Below are positions 35,875-43,754 of a stretch of 64,000 bases of DNA, one piece after another. A model generated the notes under the pieces. The model saw nothing but the letters and a program-made list of their open reading frames with translations, made no database searches and was not told where the DNA came from. A program made the position numbers and the translations under genes. Source of the DNA: Rhizobium leguminosarum (GTDB lineage: Bacteria > Pseudomonadota > Alphaproteobacteria > Rhizobiales > Rhizobiaceae); assembly GCF_002953715.1 (NCBI RefSeq), contig NZ_CP025012.1:186001-250000 (forward strand). Reading direction: 5' to 3'. How positions within the stretch are numbered: the first letter of the stretch is position 1; each line of letters starts with the position of its first letter.

Positions 35875-35920
35875 CTGTCGTTGTCGCAAAACCGCCGCAC
35901 ACTTTAGCGCGACATGCTCT
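35875..35920. repeat. Dispersed hairpin element D
   Basis: Imperfect palindrome just after the YitT stop: CTGTCG and CGCAAAACCG on the left, and TTTAGCGCGACATG on the right, around GCCGCACAC. The core is the reverse complement of that in elements at 30069 and 33961. Placement suggests a secondary use as terminator. Confidence 0.68.
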
Positions 35921-36019
35921 AACATTACCAATCGGTAAGCCATTCTAAATAAAACGTAACTTGCCTGTCATCGGTCTCGGCGCCAAACTCATCTCGCGCC
36001 GGATTTGATGAGGTGAACT

Positions 36020-36187
36020 ATGTCAGATTTGGAAAAACTTGTGAGACGCCGTATGCAGGAAGAATACGCCAAGGGCGCTTCCGCAGAAGAAATTGCGAAA
36101 GTCGTCCGAGACCTATTCAATAGCGTCGACCTCTCTGGCAATCGGTTTGACGCCGTTGCCGTACGGGCCACCAGGGATCACGAGTGA
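36020..36187 (+). CDS. Small hypothetical protein, 55 residues
   Basis: A 55-codon frame with GAGGTG seven bases before the ATG. The product is charged and mostly helical: an amphipathic N-terminal helix rich in Arg/Glu (DLEKLVRRRMQEEYAKG), then a second helix with EEIAKVVRDLF. The pattern, basic-acidic repeats with Leu/Ile spacing, fits a small helical or DNA-contacting protein, but I recognise no family. A perfect nine-base-pair hairpin follows 12 bases after the stop. The convincing ribosome-binding site, the hairpin and the isolated position support a real gene, although chance cannot be excluded at this size. Confidence 0.65.
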   Translation: MSDLEKLVRRRMQEEYAKGASAEEIAKVVRDLFNSVDLSGNRFDAVAVRATRDHE

Positions 36188-36199
36188 CCCGATATTCGA

Positions 36200-36222
36200 C
36201 CGACCCGAGATTTTCGGGTCGG
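36200..36222 (+). terminator. Hairpin after the small ORF
   Basis: Perfect nine-base stem CCGACCCGA with its complement and a five-base loop, 12 bases after the 55-residue ORF. There is no T-run after the stem, so it is a weak terminator or one used from both sides; the convergent AhpD-like gene ends 32 bases further on. Confidence 0.6.
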
Positions 36223-36253
36223 TTGCAAGGATGATTTCCTCTCAGCAGATATC

Positions 36254-36715
36254 TCAGGCGGCCTTCGCTGCTGCATCAATCGGATGCTGCGAGCGGAAGC
36301 CGACGGCAAGCCGGTTCCAGATGTTGATCGCGCCGATCGCCACCGTGATCTTTGTCATCTCTTCTTCGGAAAAATGCGCCTTCAGCGCCTCGTAGTCGGC
36401 ATCCGGCGCGCCTGTTTTGGCGATACTGGTCACTGCGTCGACCCAGCCGAGCAGCGCCCGTTCGCGGGCGTCATAGACCGGCGATTCCCGCCAGACGCAC
36501 ATCAGGTTGATCCATTGTTCGGAGAGCCCATCATGGCGGGCTTCCTTCACATGCATGTCGACGCAATAGGCGCAGCCATTGATCTGCGAGGCGCGCAGCT
36601 TGATCAGGTGGATGAAGCGGCGCTCCAGCCCGGAGGACTGGACATATTGCTCGAGCGCGGCGACTGCCTTGTAGGCATCGGGAGCGGCTTTGGCGAAGTT
36701 GAAACGTGGTTGCAT
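36254..36715 (-). CDS. AhpD-like carboxymuconolactone decarboxylase family protein
   Basis: A 153-residue helical protein with the CxxC motif of the AhpD subgroup (CAYCVDMH near residues 48-55), which can act as a peroxidase or disulfide reductant. His and Glu residues around the motif form the usual proton relay. It lies 22 bases after an Rrf2 regulator gene, in the same operon, so expression probably responds to redox or metal signals through that regulator. Decarboxylase activity is unlikely for this subgroup. Confidence 0.9.
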   Translation of the reverse strand: MQPRFNFAKAAPDAYKAVAALEQYVQSSGLERRFIHLIKLRASQINGCAYCVDMHVKEARHDGLSEQWINLMCVWRESPVYDARERALLGWVDAVTSIAKTGAPDADYEALKAHFSEEEMTKITVAIGAINIWNRLAVGFRSQHPIDAAAKAA

Positions 36716-36737
36716 GCTCTTTCTCCTTTGTTATGGC

Positions 36738-37238
36738 TCAACGAGCCGTCTTGCGTTCATGGATTTCAAGGAAGGCGCAGCCTCTAGCTGCGATCGATCC
36801 GTCGTCGACGGTGGCAAGTTCGATGCCGATATCGGCCAGGCTCGTCTTGGCGAGTTCGGCGCGATAGACCCGTTCGGCTTTCAGCATCGCCGCGTTGATG
36901 GTGCAGGGCTGGGCGAACAAGCGATCGGAGACCGGGTTCGGTCCGCGCTGGCGGATTTCGGCGCAGCGGAACGCCGGTGTAGACCCCTCGACCGCGAGCA
37001 CGATGTCGAGCAGCGAAATCTCCTTCGGTGCCTTTGCCAGCCGATATCCGCCCTTCGGCCCCGGTACGGTATCGAGGATGCCGGCGCCCGACAGCGCCTG
37101 CAGATGCTTCAGCAGATAACTCGTCGAAACGCCGTGGAATTCCGCCAGCGCGGCCGCCGAAAGCACGCCGCCTTCGGAGAGGCCGGAAAGCATCGCAACG
37201 CTGTGAATGGCCTGCTCGACTCCATCGCCCATCTTCAT
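36738..37238 (-). CDS. Rrf2-family transcriptional regulator
   Basis: A 166-residue regulator with the Rrf2 winged helix: HSVAMLSGL, LAEFHGVSTSYLLKHLQAL and GPKGGYRLAK, the hallmark wing. Two Cys residues follow about 18 apart, and one lies near the C terminus, so an iron-sulfur cluster is possible but the classic three-Cys spacing is not clear. The ATG at 37238 has GGAGG eight bases upstream; the longer frame to 37382 crosses the operator. It is the first gene of an operon with the AhpD-like protein and probably represses itself through the palindrome at 37257. Confidence 0.92.
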   Translation of the reverse strand: MKMGDGVEQAIHSVAMLSGLSEGGVLSAAALAEFHGVSTSYLLKHLQALSGAGILDTVPGPKGGYRLAKAPKEISLLDIVLAVEGSTPAFRCAEIRQRGPNPVSDRLFAQPCTINAAMLKAERVYRAELAKTSLADIGIELATVDDGSIAARGCAFLEIHERKTAR

Positions 37239-37256
37239 GCATCTGGCCTCCTCAAT

Positions 37257-37279
37257 TCGTGGATAAAAAATATCCACGA
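37257..37279. promoter_or_regulatory. Palindromic operator, probable Rrf2 site
   Basis: Perfect inverted repeat with nine-base arms (TCGTGGATA and its complement) separated by five A residues. It is 18 bases upstream of the Rrf2 start and so covers the likely promoter. Rrf2 proteins bind palindromes of about this size, and autoregulation is typical; the YitT gene on the other strand starts at 37372 and could be under the same control. Confidence 0.75.
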
Positions 37280-37371
37280 TTAGGCCAGCTGTCAAGAGGC
37301 GTCCTCGTTGCTTGCCACTTGCCTTTATCCTGACCCCGGATAGAAGACGGAAAAGCCGACAGGGGAACATC

Positions 37372-38004
37372 ATGGCATCCAACGCTTTCGCAGGGCTTCT
37401 GAATTCCAGCGCCGATCGTCACTCGCTGCTGGACGACGCCCAGGGCATCGTCGCCGGCAGCATGCTCGCCGTGCTCGGCGTATCGCTTCTCTCCGGCGCG
37501 GGGCTGCTTGCCGGCGGCACGGCGGGCCTTGCCTTCCTCGCGCATTATGCGACCGGCCTGAGCTTCGGCCTCTGCTTCTTCGTCGTGAACCTGCCCTTCT
37601 ATTATCTCGCCTTCCGCCGCTTGGGCCTCGCCTTCACCATCAAGACCTTCGCCGCCATCGCGCTCACCTCGGTCTTGTCGGAATTCATCTCGGGCTTCAT
37701 CAGCATGGCGCATGTCGATCCTATCGCCGGCGCGCTCTTCGGCGGCCTCGTCATCGGCGCCGGCATGCTGGCGCTCTTCCGCCACCGCGCCAGCCTCGGC
37801 GGCATCGGCATTCTCGCCCTCTACATCCAGGATCGCTTCGGCTGGCGCGCCGGCTTCGTCCAGCTCGGCTTCGACGGCATCATCCTGGCGCTCTCCTTCT
37901 TCGTCGCAAGCCCCTTCATCATCGCCTGCTCGGTGCTCGGTGCGATCGTTCTCAACCTCACGATTGCCATCAACCACCGCAAGGACCGCTATATCGCCAT
38001 GTGA
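37372..38004 (+). CDS. YitT-family membrane protein, copy 2
   Basis: A 210-residue membrane protein closely similar to the one at 35231: the GGTAGLAFLAHYATG segment, IKTFAAIALTSV and the RHRASLGGIGILALY signature all correspond. The ATG at 37372 has AGGGGA upstream; the frame extends to 37312 but without a ribosome-binding site. It ends with an ATG codon and TGA that overlap the GTG start of the following helicase gene, so the two may be co-translated. Family function unknown. Confidence 0.9.
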   Translation: MASNAFAGLLNSSADRHSLLDDAQGIVAGSMLAVLGVSLLSGAGLLAGGTAGLAFLAHYATGLSFGLCFFVVNLPFYYLAFRRLGLAFTIKTFAAIALTSVLSEFISGFISMAHVDPIAGALFGGLVIGAGMLALFRHRASLGGIGILALYIQDRFGWRAGFVQLGFDGIILALSFFVASPFIIACSVLGAIVLNLTIAINHRKDRYIAM

Positions 38005-40562
38005 AAAGCCGCCGCTCTTCTTTTTCCCCGGCGTTTCACTACTTTCAGGGCGTGGACCAGATCGATTCCGAAGCCCATACCCTGCTTCCTGCCACCTTTA
38101 CCCGCTGGTTTGCGGAAAAGGGCTGGCGACCGCGCGCCCATCAGCTGGAACTGCTCGCCCGCGCCGAGGCCGGCGAAAGCACGCTGCTGATTGCGCCGAC
38201 CGGCGCCGGCAAGACGCTCGCCGGTTTCCTGCCCTCGCTCACCGATCTCACCCGCCGCGGCCGGATCCCGCCCGGCTCCGCCTTCACCGGCATCCACACG
38301 CTCTATGTCTCGCCGCTGAAGGCACTTGCCATCGATATCGAGCGCAACCTGATGAAGCCGGTCGAGGAGATGGGCCTGCCGGTCACGATAGAAAACCGCA
38401 CCGGCGATACGCCGAACGCCAAGCGCCAGCGCCAGAAGCTCAATCCGCCGGATATTCTGCTGACGACGCCCGAACAGGTCGCCCTGCTTCTGGCGAACCG
38501 GGAGGCCGAGCGCTTCTTCAAGGACCTGAAATATATCGTCCTCGACGAACTGCATTCGCTGGTCACCTCCAAGCGCGGCCATATGCTTTCGCTCGGCCTT
38601 GCCCGGCTGCGCCGCCTTGCCCCCGGTCTCCAGACGATCGGCCTTTCTGCGACCGTCGCCGAACCGATGGATCTGCAGAAATGGCTGGTCGGCCAGGAAG
38701 AGGGTAGCGAGCATCATGCCGGGCTCGTCGTCGTCGAAGGCGGCGCCAAACCCGATATCTCGATCCTGTCGACCGAAGAGCACATTCCCTGGGCCGGCCA
38801 TTCCGCCCGATATGCCATTCCCGATGTCTACAACAAGCTCCTCGAACACAAGACGACGCTACTCTTCGTCAACACCCGCAGCCAGGCCGAAATGCTTTTC
38901 CAGGCGCTCTGGACGATCAATGACGACAACCTGCCAATCGCCCTCCACCACGGCTCGCTCGATGTCGCCCAGCGCCGCAAGGTCGAGGCGGCGATGGCTG
39001 AAAACCGGCTGCGCGCCGTCGTTGCCACCTCCACCCTCGATCTCGGCATTGACTGGGGCGATGTCGATCTTGTCATCCATGTCGGCGCGCCGAAGGGCGC
39101 CTCGCGTCTTGCCCAGCGCATCGGTCGTGCCAACCACCGCATGGACGAGCCCTCGAAGGCGATCCTCGTGCCCGCCAACCGTTTCGAGGTCATGGAGTGC
39201 CAGGCGGCGCTTGATGCCAATTATATCGGCGCCCAGGATACCCCGCCGGTCGGCCGCGGCGCGCTCGACGTGCTTGCCCAGCATGTGCTCGGCATGGCCT
39301 GCGCCGAACCTTTCGACATGCTGGAACTCTACGATGAGGTCACCAGCGCCTCGCCCTATGCCGATCTGAGCTGGGAGACCTTCGAGCGCATCGTCGATTT
39401 CGTCGCCACCGGCGGTTATGCGCTTCGGACCTACGAGCGTTACGCCCGCATCCGCAAGACCAAGGAGGGCCGTTGGCGCGTCTCCAATCCGGCGGTCGCC
39501 CAGCAATACCGCCTCAACCTCGGCACCATCGTCGAAAGCCCGATGCTGAATATCCGCATGGTCAAGCGCGGCGAGGGCGGCAGGATCGGCCGAGGCGGCG
39601 CTACGTTGGGCAAGGTCGAGGAATATTTCCTCGAGCAGATGTCACCGGGCGATACCTTCGTCTTCTCTGGCAAGGTGCTGCGCTTCGAGGGTATTCGCGA
39701 AAATGAGTGCCTGGCGTCGCAGGCATTTTCGCTCGATCCGAAAATCCCCTCCTATAATGGCGGCAAGTTTCCGCTGTCGACCTATCTCGCCGAGCAGGTG
39801 CGGGCGATGATCGCCGATCCCGATCGCTGGCGCCGCCTGCCGGATCAGGTGCGCGACTGGCTGTCGCTGCAGAACGACAAGTCGATGCTGCCGAAGCGCG
39901 ACGAGTTCCTGATCGAAACCTTCCCGCGCGGCAGCCGCGGCTACATGGTCGCCTATCCTTTCGAAGGCCGTCTCGCCCACCAGACGCTCGGCATGCTGCT
40001 GACCCGCCGGCTGGAGCGGATAGGCGCCAAGCCGCTCGGCTTCGTCGCCACCGATTATTCGCTTGCCATCTGGGGCCTCGAGGATATGGGCCTGATGATC
40101 CGCAATGGCCGGCTCAGCCTCTCCGATCTCTTCGACGAAGACATGCTCGGCGACGATCTCGAAGCCTGGCTGGACGAATCCTTCCTGTTGAAGCGCACCT
40201 TCCGCAATTGCGCCGTCATTGCAGGCTTGATCGAGCGTCGCCATCCCGGCAAGGAAAAGAGCGGCCGCCAGATCACCGTTTCCGCCGATTTGATCTACGA
40301 CGTGCTGCGCAGCCACGAGCCGGATCACATCCTCCTGCAGGCGACGCGGCAGGATGCGGCGACGGGACTTTTGGATATTGGCCGTCTTGGCGATATGCTG
40401 AGACGAATCAGGGGCCACATCACCCACCGCGCTCTCGATCATATTTCGCCGCTCGCCGTGCCGGTGATGCTGGAAATCGGACGCGAAGCGGTGCCGGGCG
40501 AGGCCCATGATGCGCTGCTCGCCGAAGCGGCGGACGATCTGATCGCCGAAGCGCTCGCTTGA
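38001..40562 (+). CDS. Lhr-type ligase-associated DEXH helicase
   Basis: A 853-residue superfamily 2 helicase of the ligase-associated DNA damage response type. Walker A APTGAGKT is near residue 66, the DEXH box is DELH near 183, followed by SATVAEP, a second RecA-like domain with STLDLGIDWGDVD and QRIGRANHR, and a long Lhr C-terminal region. It acts in DNA repair, usually with an ATP-dependent ligase and a phosphoesterase; the phosphoesterase follows here but no ligase gene is in the window. GTG at 38001 overlaps the YitT stop; an alternative GTG at 38052 would shorten it by 17 residues. Confidence 0.94.
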   Translation: MKSRRSSFSPAFHYFQGVDQIDSEAHTLLPATFTRWFAEKGWRPRAHQLELLARAEAGESTLLIAPTGAGKTLAGFLPSLTDLTRRGRIPPGSAFTGIHTLYVSPLKALAIDIERNLMKPVEEMGLPVTIENRTGDTPNAKRQRQKLNPPDILLTTPEQVALLLANREAERFFKDLKYIVLDELHSLVTSKRGHMLSLGLARLRRLAPGLQTIGLSATVAEPMDLQKWLVGQEEGSEHHAGLVVVEGGAKPDISILSTEEHIPWAGHSARYAIPDVYNKLLEHKTTLLFVNTRSQAEMLFQALWTINDDNLPIALHHGSLDVAQRRKVEAAMAENRLRAVVATSTLDLGIDWGDVDLVIHVGAPKGASRLAQRIGRANHRMDEPSKAILVPANRFEVMECQAALDANYIGAQDTPPVGRGALDVLAQHVLGMACAEPFDMLELYDEVTSASPYADLSWETFERIVDFVATGGYALRTYERYARIRKTKEGRWRVSNPAVAQQYRLNLGTIVESPMLNIRMVKRGEGGRIGRGGATLGKVEEYFLEQMSPGDTFVFSGKVLRFEGIRENECLASQAFSLDPKIPSYNGGKFPLSTYLAEQVRAMIADPDRWRRLPDQVRDWLSLQNDKSMLPKRDEFLIETFPRGSRGYMVAYPFEGRLAHQTLGMLLTRRLERIGAKPLGFVATDYSLAIWGLEDMGLMIRNGRLSLSDLFDEDMLGDDLEAWLDESFLLKRTFRNCAVIAGLIERRHPGKEKSGRQITVSADLIYDVLRSHEPDHILLQATRQDAATGLLDIGRLGDMLRRIRGHITHRALDHISPLAVPVMLEIGREAVPGEAHDALLAEAADDLIAEALA

Positions 40563-40584
40563 CGAGAATGGGACCTGATGAGAA

Positions 40585-40650
40585 TTAGGGCCCGACGATT
40601 TAGGCCTGACGACGGTTTAGGCCCGACGACGATTTAGGAATGACGACCGT
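40585..40650. repeat. Tandem 17-base repeats across the pdeM start
   Basis: Four consecutive imperfect units beginning TTAGG: one of 15 bases, then three of 17 (for example TTAGGCCCGACGACGAT). The fourth unit contains the ATG at 40640, so the repeats cover the ribosome-binding region. Slippage here could change the spacing or start of pdeM. Confidence 0.8.
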
Positions 40651-41377
40651 GATGAACCGCCTGGCGCTGGCGCGCGACATATCAGGACCGGCCGTGATGC
40701 CGGGCATCGAGACGTCGGTCCATGGCGTTGCCGCCATCTGCGATCCGCTCGGCGCCCTCTATCTGCCCGATGCCGGCCTGCTCGTCGTTTCCGACCTGCA
40801 TCTGGAAAAGGGCGCAGCCTTCGCCCGTCGCGGTATGATGCTGCCGCCTTACGATACGCTGGCAACGCTGACCGTCCTTGCCGCCGTCATCTCGCGTTAT
40901 GATCCGAAGCTCGTCATCTCGCTCGGCGATAATTTCCACGACCGCATCGGTTCGAAGCATCTGCCGGAGAATTTCCGCACGCTGATCGTCAATATGGCCC
41001 GCGGCCGCGAATGGATCTGGATCAATGGCAACCATGATCCGGATGGCATCGTCGATCTGCCGGGCACATCCGCCGACGAGATGCATTATGCCGGCCTGAC
41101 CTTCCGGCACGAGCCGAAGAACGGCTTGCAGAGGGGCGAGATCGCCGGCCACCTGCATCCGTCGGCGACGGTGCGCCGCCGCGAAAAATCCGTCCGCCGC
41201 CCCTGCTTTGCCACCGATGGCGCCCGCCTGCTGATGCCGGCCTTCGGCGTCATGAGCGGCGGTCTCGACCTTCGCCACAAGGCGATGCACGGTCTTTTCG
41301 ACAGGGCGTCGCTGGTCGCGCATCTGCTCGGCAGAGACCGGATCTACTCGGTGCGGTATGGGAATTTGCAGGGATAG
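40640..41377 (+). CDS. pdeM: Ligase-associated DNA damage response phosphoesterase PdeM
   Basis: A calcineurin-like metallophosphoesterase of 245 residues. Metal-binding motifs in order: SDLHLEKG near residue 51, LGDNFHD near 95, NGNHD near 129, and GHLHP near 170. Together with the preceding Lhr-type helicase it belongs to the ligase-associated repair cassette. The start is uncertain: the ATG at 40640 has AGGA touching it, while GTG 40649 and ATG 40652 would have AGGA at more normal distance. The first about 18 residues do not look conserved. Confidence 0.9.
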   Translation: MTTVMNRLALARDISGPAVMPGIETSVHGVAAICDPLGALYLPDAGLLVVSDLHLEKGAAFARRGMMLPPYDTLATLTVLAAVISRYDPKLVISLGDNFHDRIGSKHLPENFRTLIVNMARGREWIWINGNHDPDGIVDLPGTSADEMHYAGLTFRHEPKNGLQRGEIAGHLHPSATVRRREKSVRRPCFATDGARLLMPAFGVMSGGLDLRHKAMHGLFDRASLVAHLLGRDRIYSVRYGNLQG

Positions 41378-41438
41378 CGCTTGTTATTCCAGGTCGGCGG
41401 GCTTTGCGGCTCTACCCAAAACCCACCTGGCACCAAGC

Positions 41439-42020
41439 TCAATCGCACTCCTGCAGCTGCCGCTGATACGTCCCTGCCATCCGCGCAAACTTCTGCGCCG
41501 TCTGCTGCAATTGCCCGTTCGAACGCCAGTCGCCGCGTTTGTATCCCGTCGGCCCGGAATAATAGGCGAGATAGAGATTATAGGCATCGTTCAGCGGAAT
41601 GCCGGTCTCTACGCTGTTCTGGTAGTGATACCAGCCGATGAAATCGATCGCGTCGGCGAAGTTCGCCCGTCGCGCGGTCCAGTTGCCCGTCTGCGACTGA
41701 TAGTGATCCCAGGTCCCGTCGAGCGCCTGCGAATAACCGTAGGCCGTCGAAGGCCGGGTCCAGGGAATGAAGCCGAACAACTTGGTGCGCGGCGGCCGCG
41801 CATAGGGCTGGAAGCCGGATTCGGTATACATCGTCGCCATCAGGATCGGCACGGGCACGCCGTATTTCTTCTCCGTCCGCTCGGCGGCACTCTGCCAGCT
41901 GGAGAAGAGCCCGTCGCGCTCGTCGAAGACGGCACAGATGTTCCTCGTCTGCTTCGGCGCCGTCGCGCAGCCGGCAAGCAGCGCGAGACCCACGGCGGTC
42001 AGAACGATACGAGTACGCAT
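41439..42020 (-). CDS. Lytic transglycosylase-type lipoprotein
   Basis: A 193-residue protein with a lipoprotein signal (lipobox LAGC near 18) and an SLT-like lytic transglycosylase domain: ATMYTESGFQP with the catalytic Glu, AYGYSQAL, then a YLAYYSGPTGY ending typical of the fold. It cleaves peptidoglycan from the outer-membrane side or anchors near it. The ATG has GAGAGG seven bases upstream. A 14-base perfect palindrome, AAAAACCGGTTTTT, lies in its upstream region at 42065-42078. Single-gene unit. Confidence 0.9.
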   Translation of the reverse strand: MRTRIVLTAVGLALLAGCATAPKQTRNICAVFDERDGLFSSWQSAAERTEKKYGVPVPILMATMYTESGFQPYARPPRTKLFGFIPWTRPSTAYGYSQALDGTWDHYQSQTGNWTARRANFADAIDFIGWYHYQNSVETGIPLNDAYNLYLAYYSGPTGYKRGDWRSNGQLQQTAQKFARMAGTYQRQLQECD

Positions 42021-42168
42021 AACAAAACCTCTCGTTTCCGAGAGATTACTAACTCGTAAATGTTAAAAACCGGTTTTTAGTCGAATGCGAACTTCCCAGG
42101 CTGCTCTCTTGTGCGGCCAGGGATGGATACCCTGGCCTGACCACCGGGACGGCATCGCATCAAAATCC

Positions 42169-42726
42169 TTAAGCCTTGACGGGCTCGTAGCGCAGGATCA
42201 CCGCGCCGCCCTCCGTCGTCGAGGACTCGATGAGCTTAAGCGGCACCTGGCCCTCCGCCTGTTTGAAAAGCGGATTGCCGCCGCCGAGGATCACCGGCAC
42301 CAGGCAAACCCTGATTTCGTCGATAAGCCCCGCTTTCAGAAGGCTGTCGGCAAGCTCGGCGCTGCCGAAGATTAAGATCGTCTTGCCGTCCTCCTGTTTC
42401 AGCCTCGTCAGTTCGGGGATTGGATCGCTGACGACACGGGCATTGTTCCAGCCGGGCTCGGTCATCGTCCGCGACACGGCGATCTTGGCGATACCGTTCA
42501 TATAGGCTTTGATCTCACCTTCGCCCTCGGCGGTCGGCCAGTAGGAGGCCATGCCCTCATAGGTCTTGCGGCCGAATACCAGCAGATCGCTTTCCCTGCC
42601 GAATTGTTCGGCATAGCGCTGCAATTCAGGCCCCCAGGCGAGATTGTGGAAGTCGATATCCCACGGCTTCGTGCCTTCGAAGTAACCATCGAGCGTCATC
42701 AGGTTCCAGACAACAAGCTTTCTCAT
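42169..42726 (-). CDS. Dihydrofolate reductase-fold (RibD C-terminal type) protein
   Basis: A 185-residue protein with the RibD_C/DHFR-like fold: an NLMTLDGYFEG start, the LVFGRKTYEGM segment and a late ILGGGNPLF turn. These proteins are NADPH-dependent reductases of unknown substrate, distinct from folate-pathway DHFR. I start at the ATG at 42726, which has GGAGG six bases upstream; an ATG two codons earlier touches the ribosome-binding site and the longer frame to 42852 is implausible. It stands alone. Confidence 0.9.
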   Translation of the reverse strand: MRKLVVWNLMTLDGYFEGTKPWDIDFHNLAWGPELQRYAEQFGRESDLLVFGRKTYEGMASYWPTAEGEGEIKAYMNGIAKIAVSRTMTEPGWNNARVVSDPIPELTRLKQEDGKTILIFGSAELADSLLKAGLIDEIRVCLVPVILGGGNPLFKQAEGQVPLKLIESSTTEGGAVILRYEPVKA

Positions 42727-42953
42727 TTCCATCCTCCTTCTGAATTGCCAACCAAGATAGAACCGGTTGCGTATAACAACTGGTTGAAAACTAGCTTGAC
42801 TGATAGCAAAATGCAAGCGGTTTTTCGGGAGGCATGGATGCGCTGCCGCCAAAACATCCGAGCAAGCCGCTGCCGCCTGGCAGGCTCTTCGTGCCCGGGC
42901 GTCTTGCCGAGCCTATTTTCAGGACGAAATCCGCTTGAGCGCCTTGCGGCGGA

Positions 42954-43754
42954 TCAGTCCTTGCGGAAGATCAGGCTGGCGCCCCAGCCGGTGATCACGG
43001 CGAGCAGCACGGCTGCACAGCCGTAGAGGATCGGCTGATCATGCGCCGCATCGGTGATCGTCTGTTCGATGCCGGTCTTGATAACCCGCAGCGGCAGCGA
43101 TTTCTCGGTCACGAAAATGCCGCTCTTGAACAGATAGGCGCGCACGCTGTGCACCCCGTTCGGAATGTTTGCCGGCAGGCGCAGGCTCGCCTTGAAGAGG
43201 TTGGAGGAAACGAACCGCACGCCGCTCGGGTTGCGGTCGTAAAGGCCGCCGCCCTGCTGCAGTCGCCGGAAGGCCTCGCGGAACTCCCCGAGATTGCTGC
43301 CGTCGCCGACGAAGCCGACCGGCGTCAGCGGAATGTGGTCGATGCCGATCCCCTGATCGGTCAGGTCAAGCGGCGTCACGATGTCGTCGATCATGCGCGA
43401 ACTCGACATCGAATAGGAGTGCGGCACCGCTTCGAAGGTCATCGAGCGGGTGTTCACCCAGATGCCGAAGACGCGTTCCTTCTTGCGCACCGTCGCATCC
43501 TCGCGCGGGCCTTCCAGCACCACGACCACGTCATATTGGCCGACGGCGAGCAGCAGCTGGTCGGTGTTCGAGAGCGCTCCGAAGATGGTCAGATCCGCGC
43601 CGTGGAAATCCGAGGTGATGGCGATTTCGCTGGTCGACGTGCCGATTTCCAGCCCTTCACGCACCGCCTCCGTTGCCTGCCCCGGCAGCCACTGCGCTCC
43701 GGCAGAGGCCGGCAGCAGGCAAAGCAATGCGATGACGAAAACAAGCAGGCGCAT
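42954..43754 (-). CDS. TIGR02186-family protein
   Basis: A 266-residue exported protein: signal peptide to about residue 20, beta-rich periplasmic domain, and a C-terminal membrane anchor (about 243-261). It matches TIGR02186, a family found in alphaproteobacteria next to sulfite-exporter-type permeases. The ATG shares one base with the stop of the TauE gene (TGATG), so the two are coupled. The anchored periplasmic domain may assist the permease; no activity is known. Confidence 0.88.
   Translation of the reverse strand: MRLLVFVIALLCLLPASAGAQWLPGQATEAVREGLEIGTSTSEIAITSDFHGADLTIFGALSNTDQLLLAVGQYDVVVVLEGPREDATVRKKERVFGIWVNTRSMTFEAVPHSYSMSSSRMIDDIVTPLDLTDQGIGIDHIPLTPVGFVGDGSNLGEFREAFRRLQQGGGLYDRNPSGVRFVSSNLFKASLRLPANIPNGVHSVRAYLFKSGIFVTEKSLPLRVIKTGIEQTITDAAHDQPILYGCAAVLLAVITGWGASLIFRKD

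Noticed and set aside
37982..40562. Alternative view of the helicase as a general DEAD-box RNA helicase
   Set aside because: The long C-terminal region, the DELH box and the following PdeM gene fit the Lhr ligase-associated type better.
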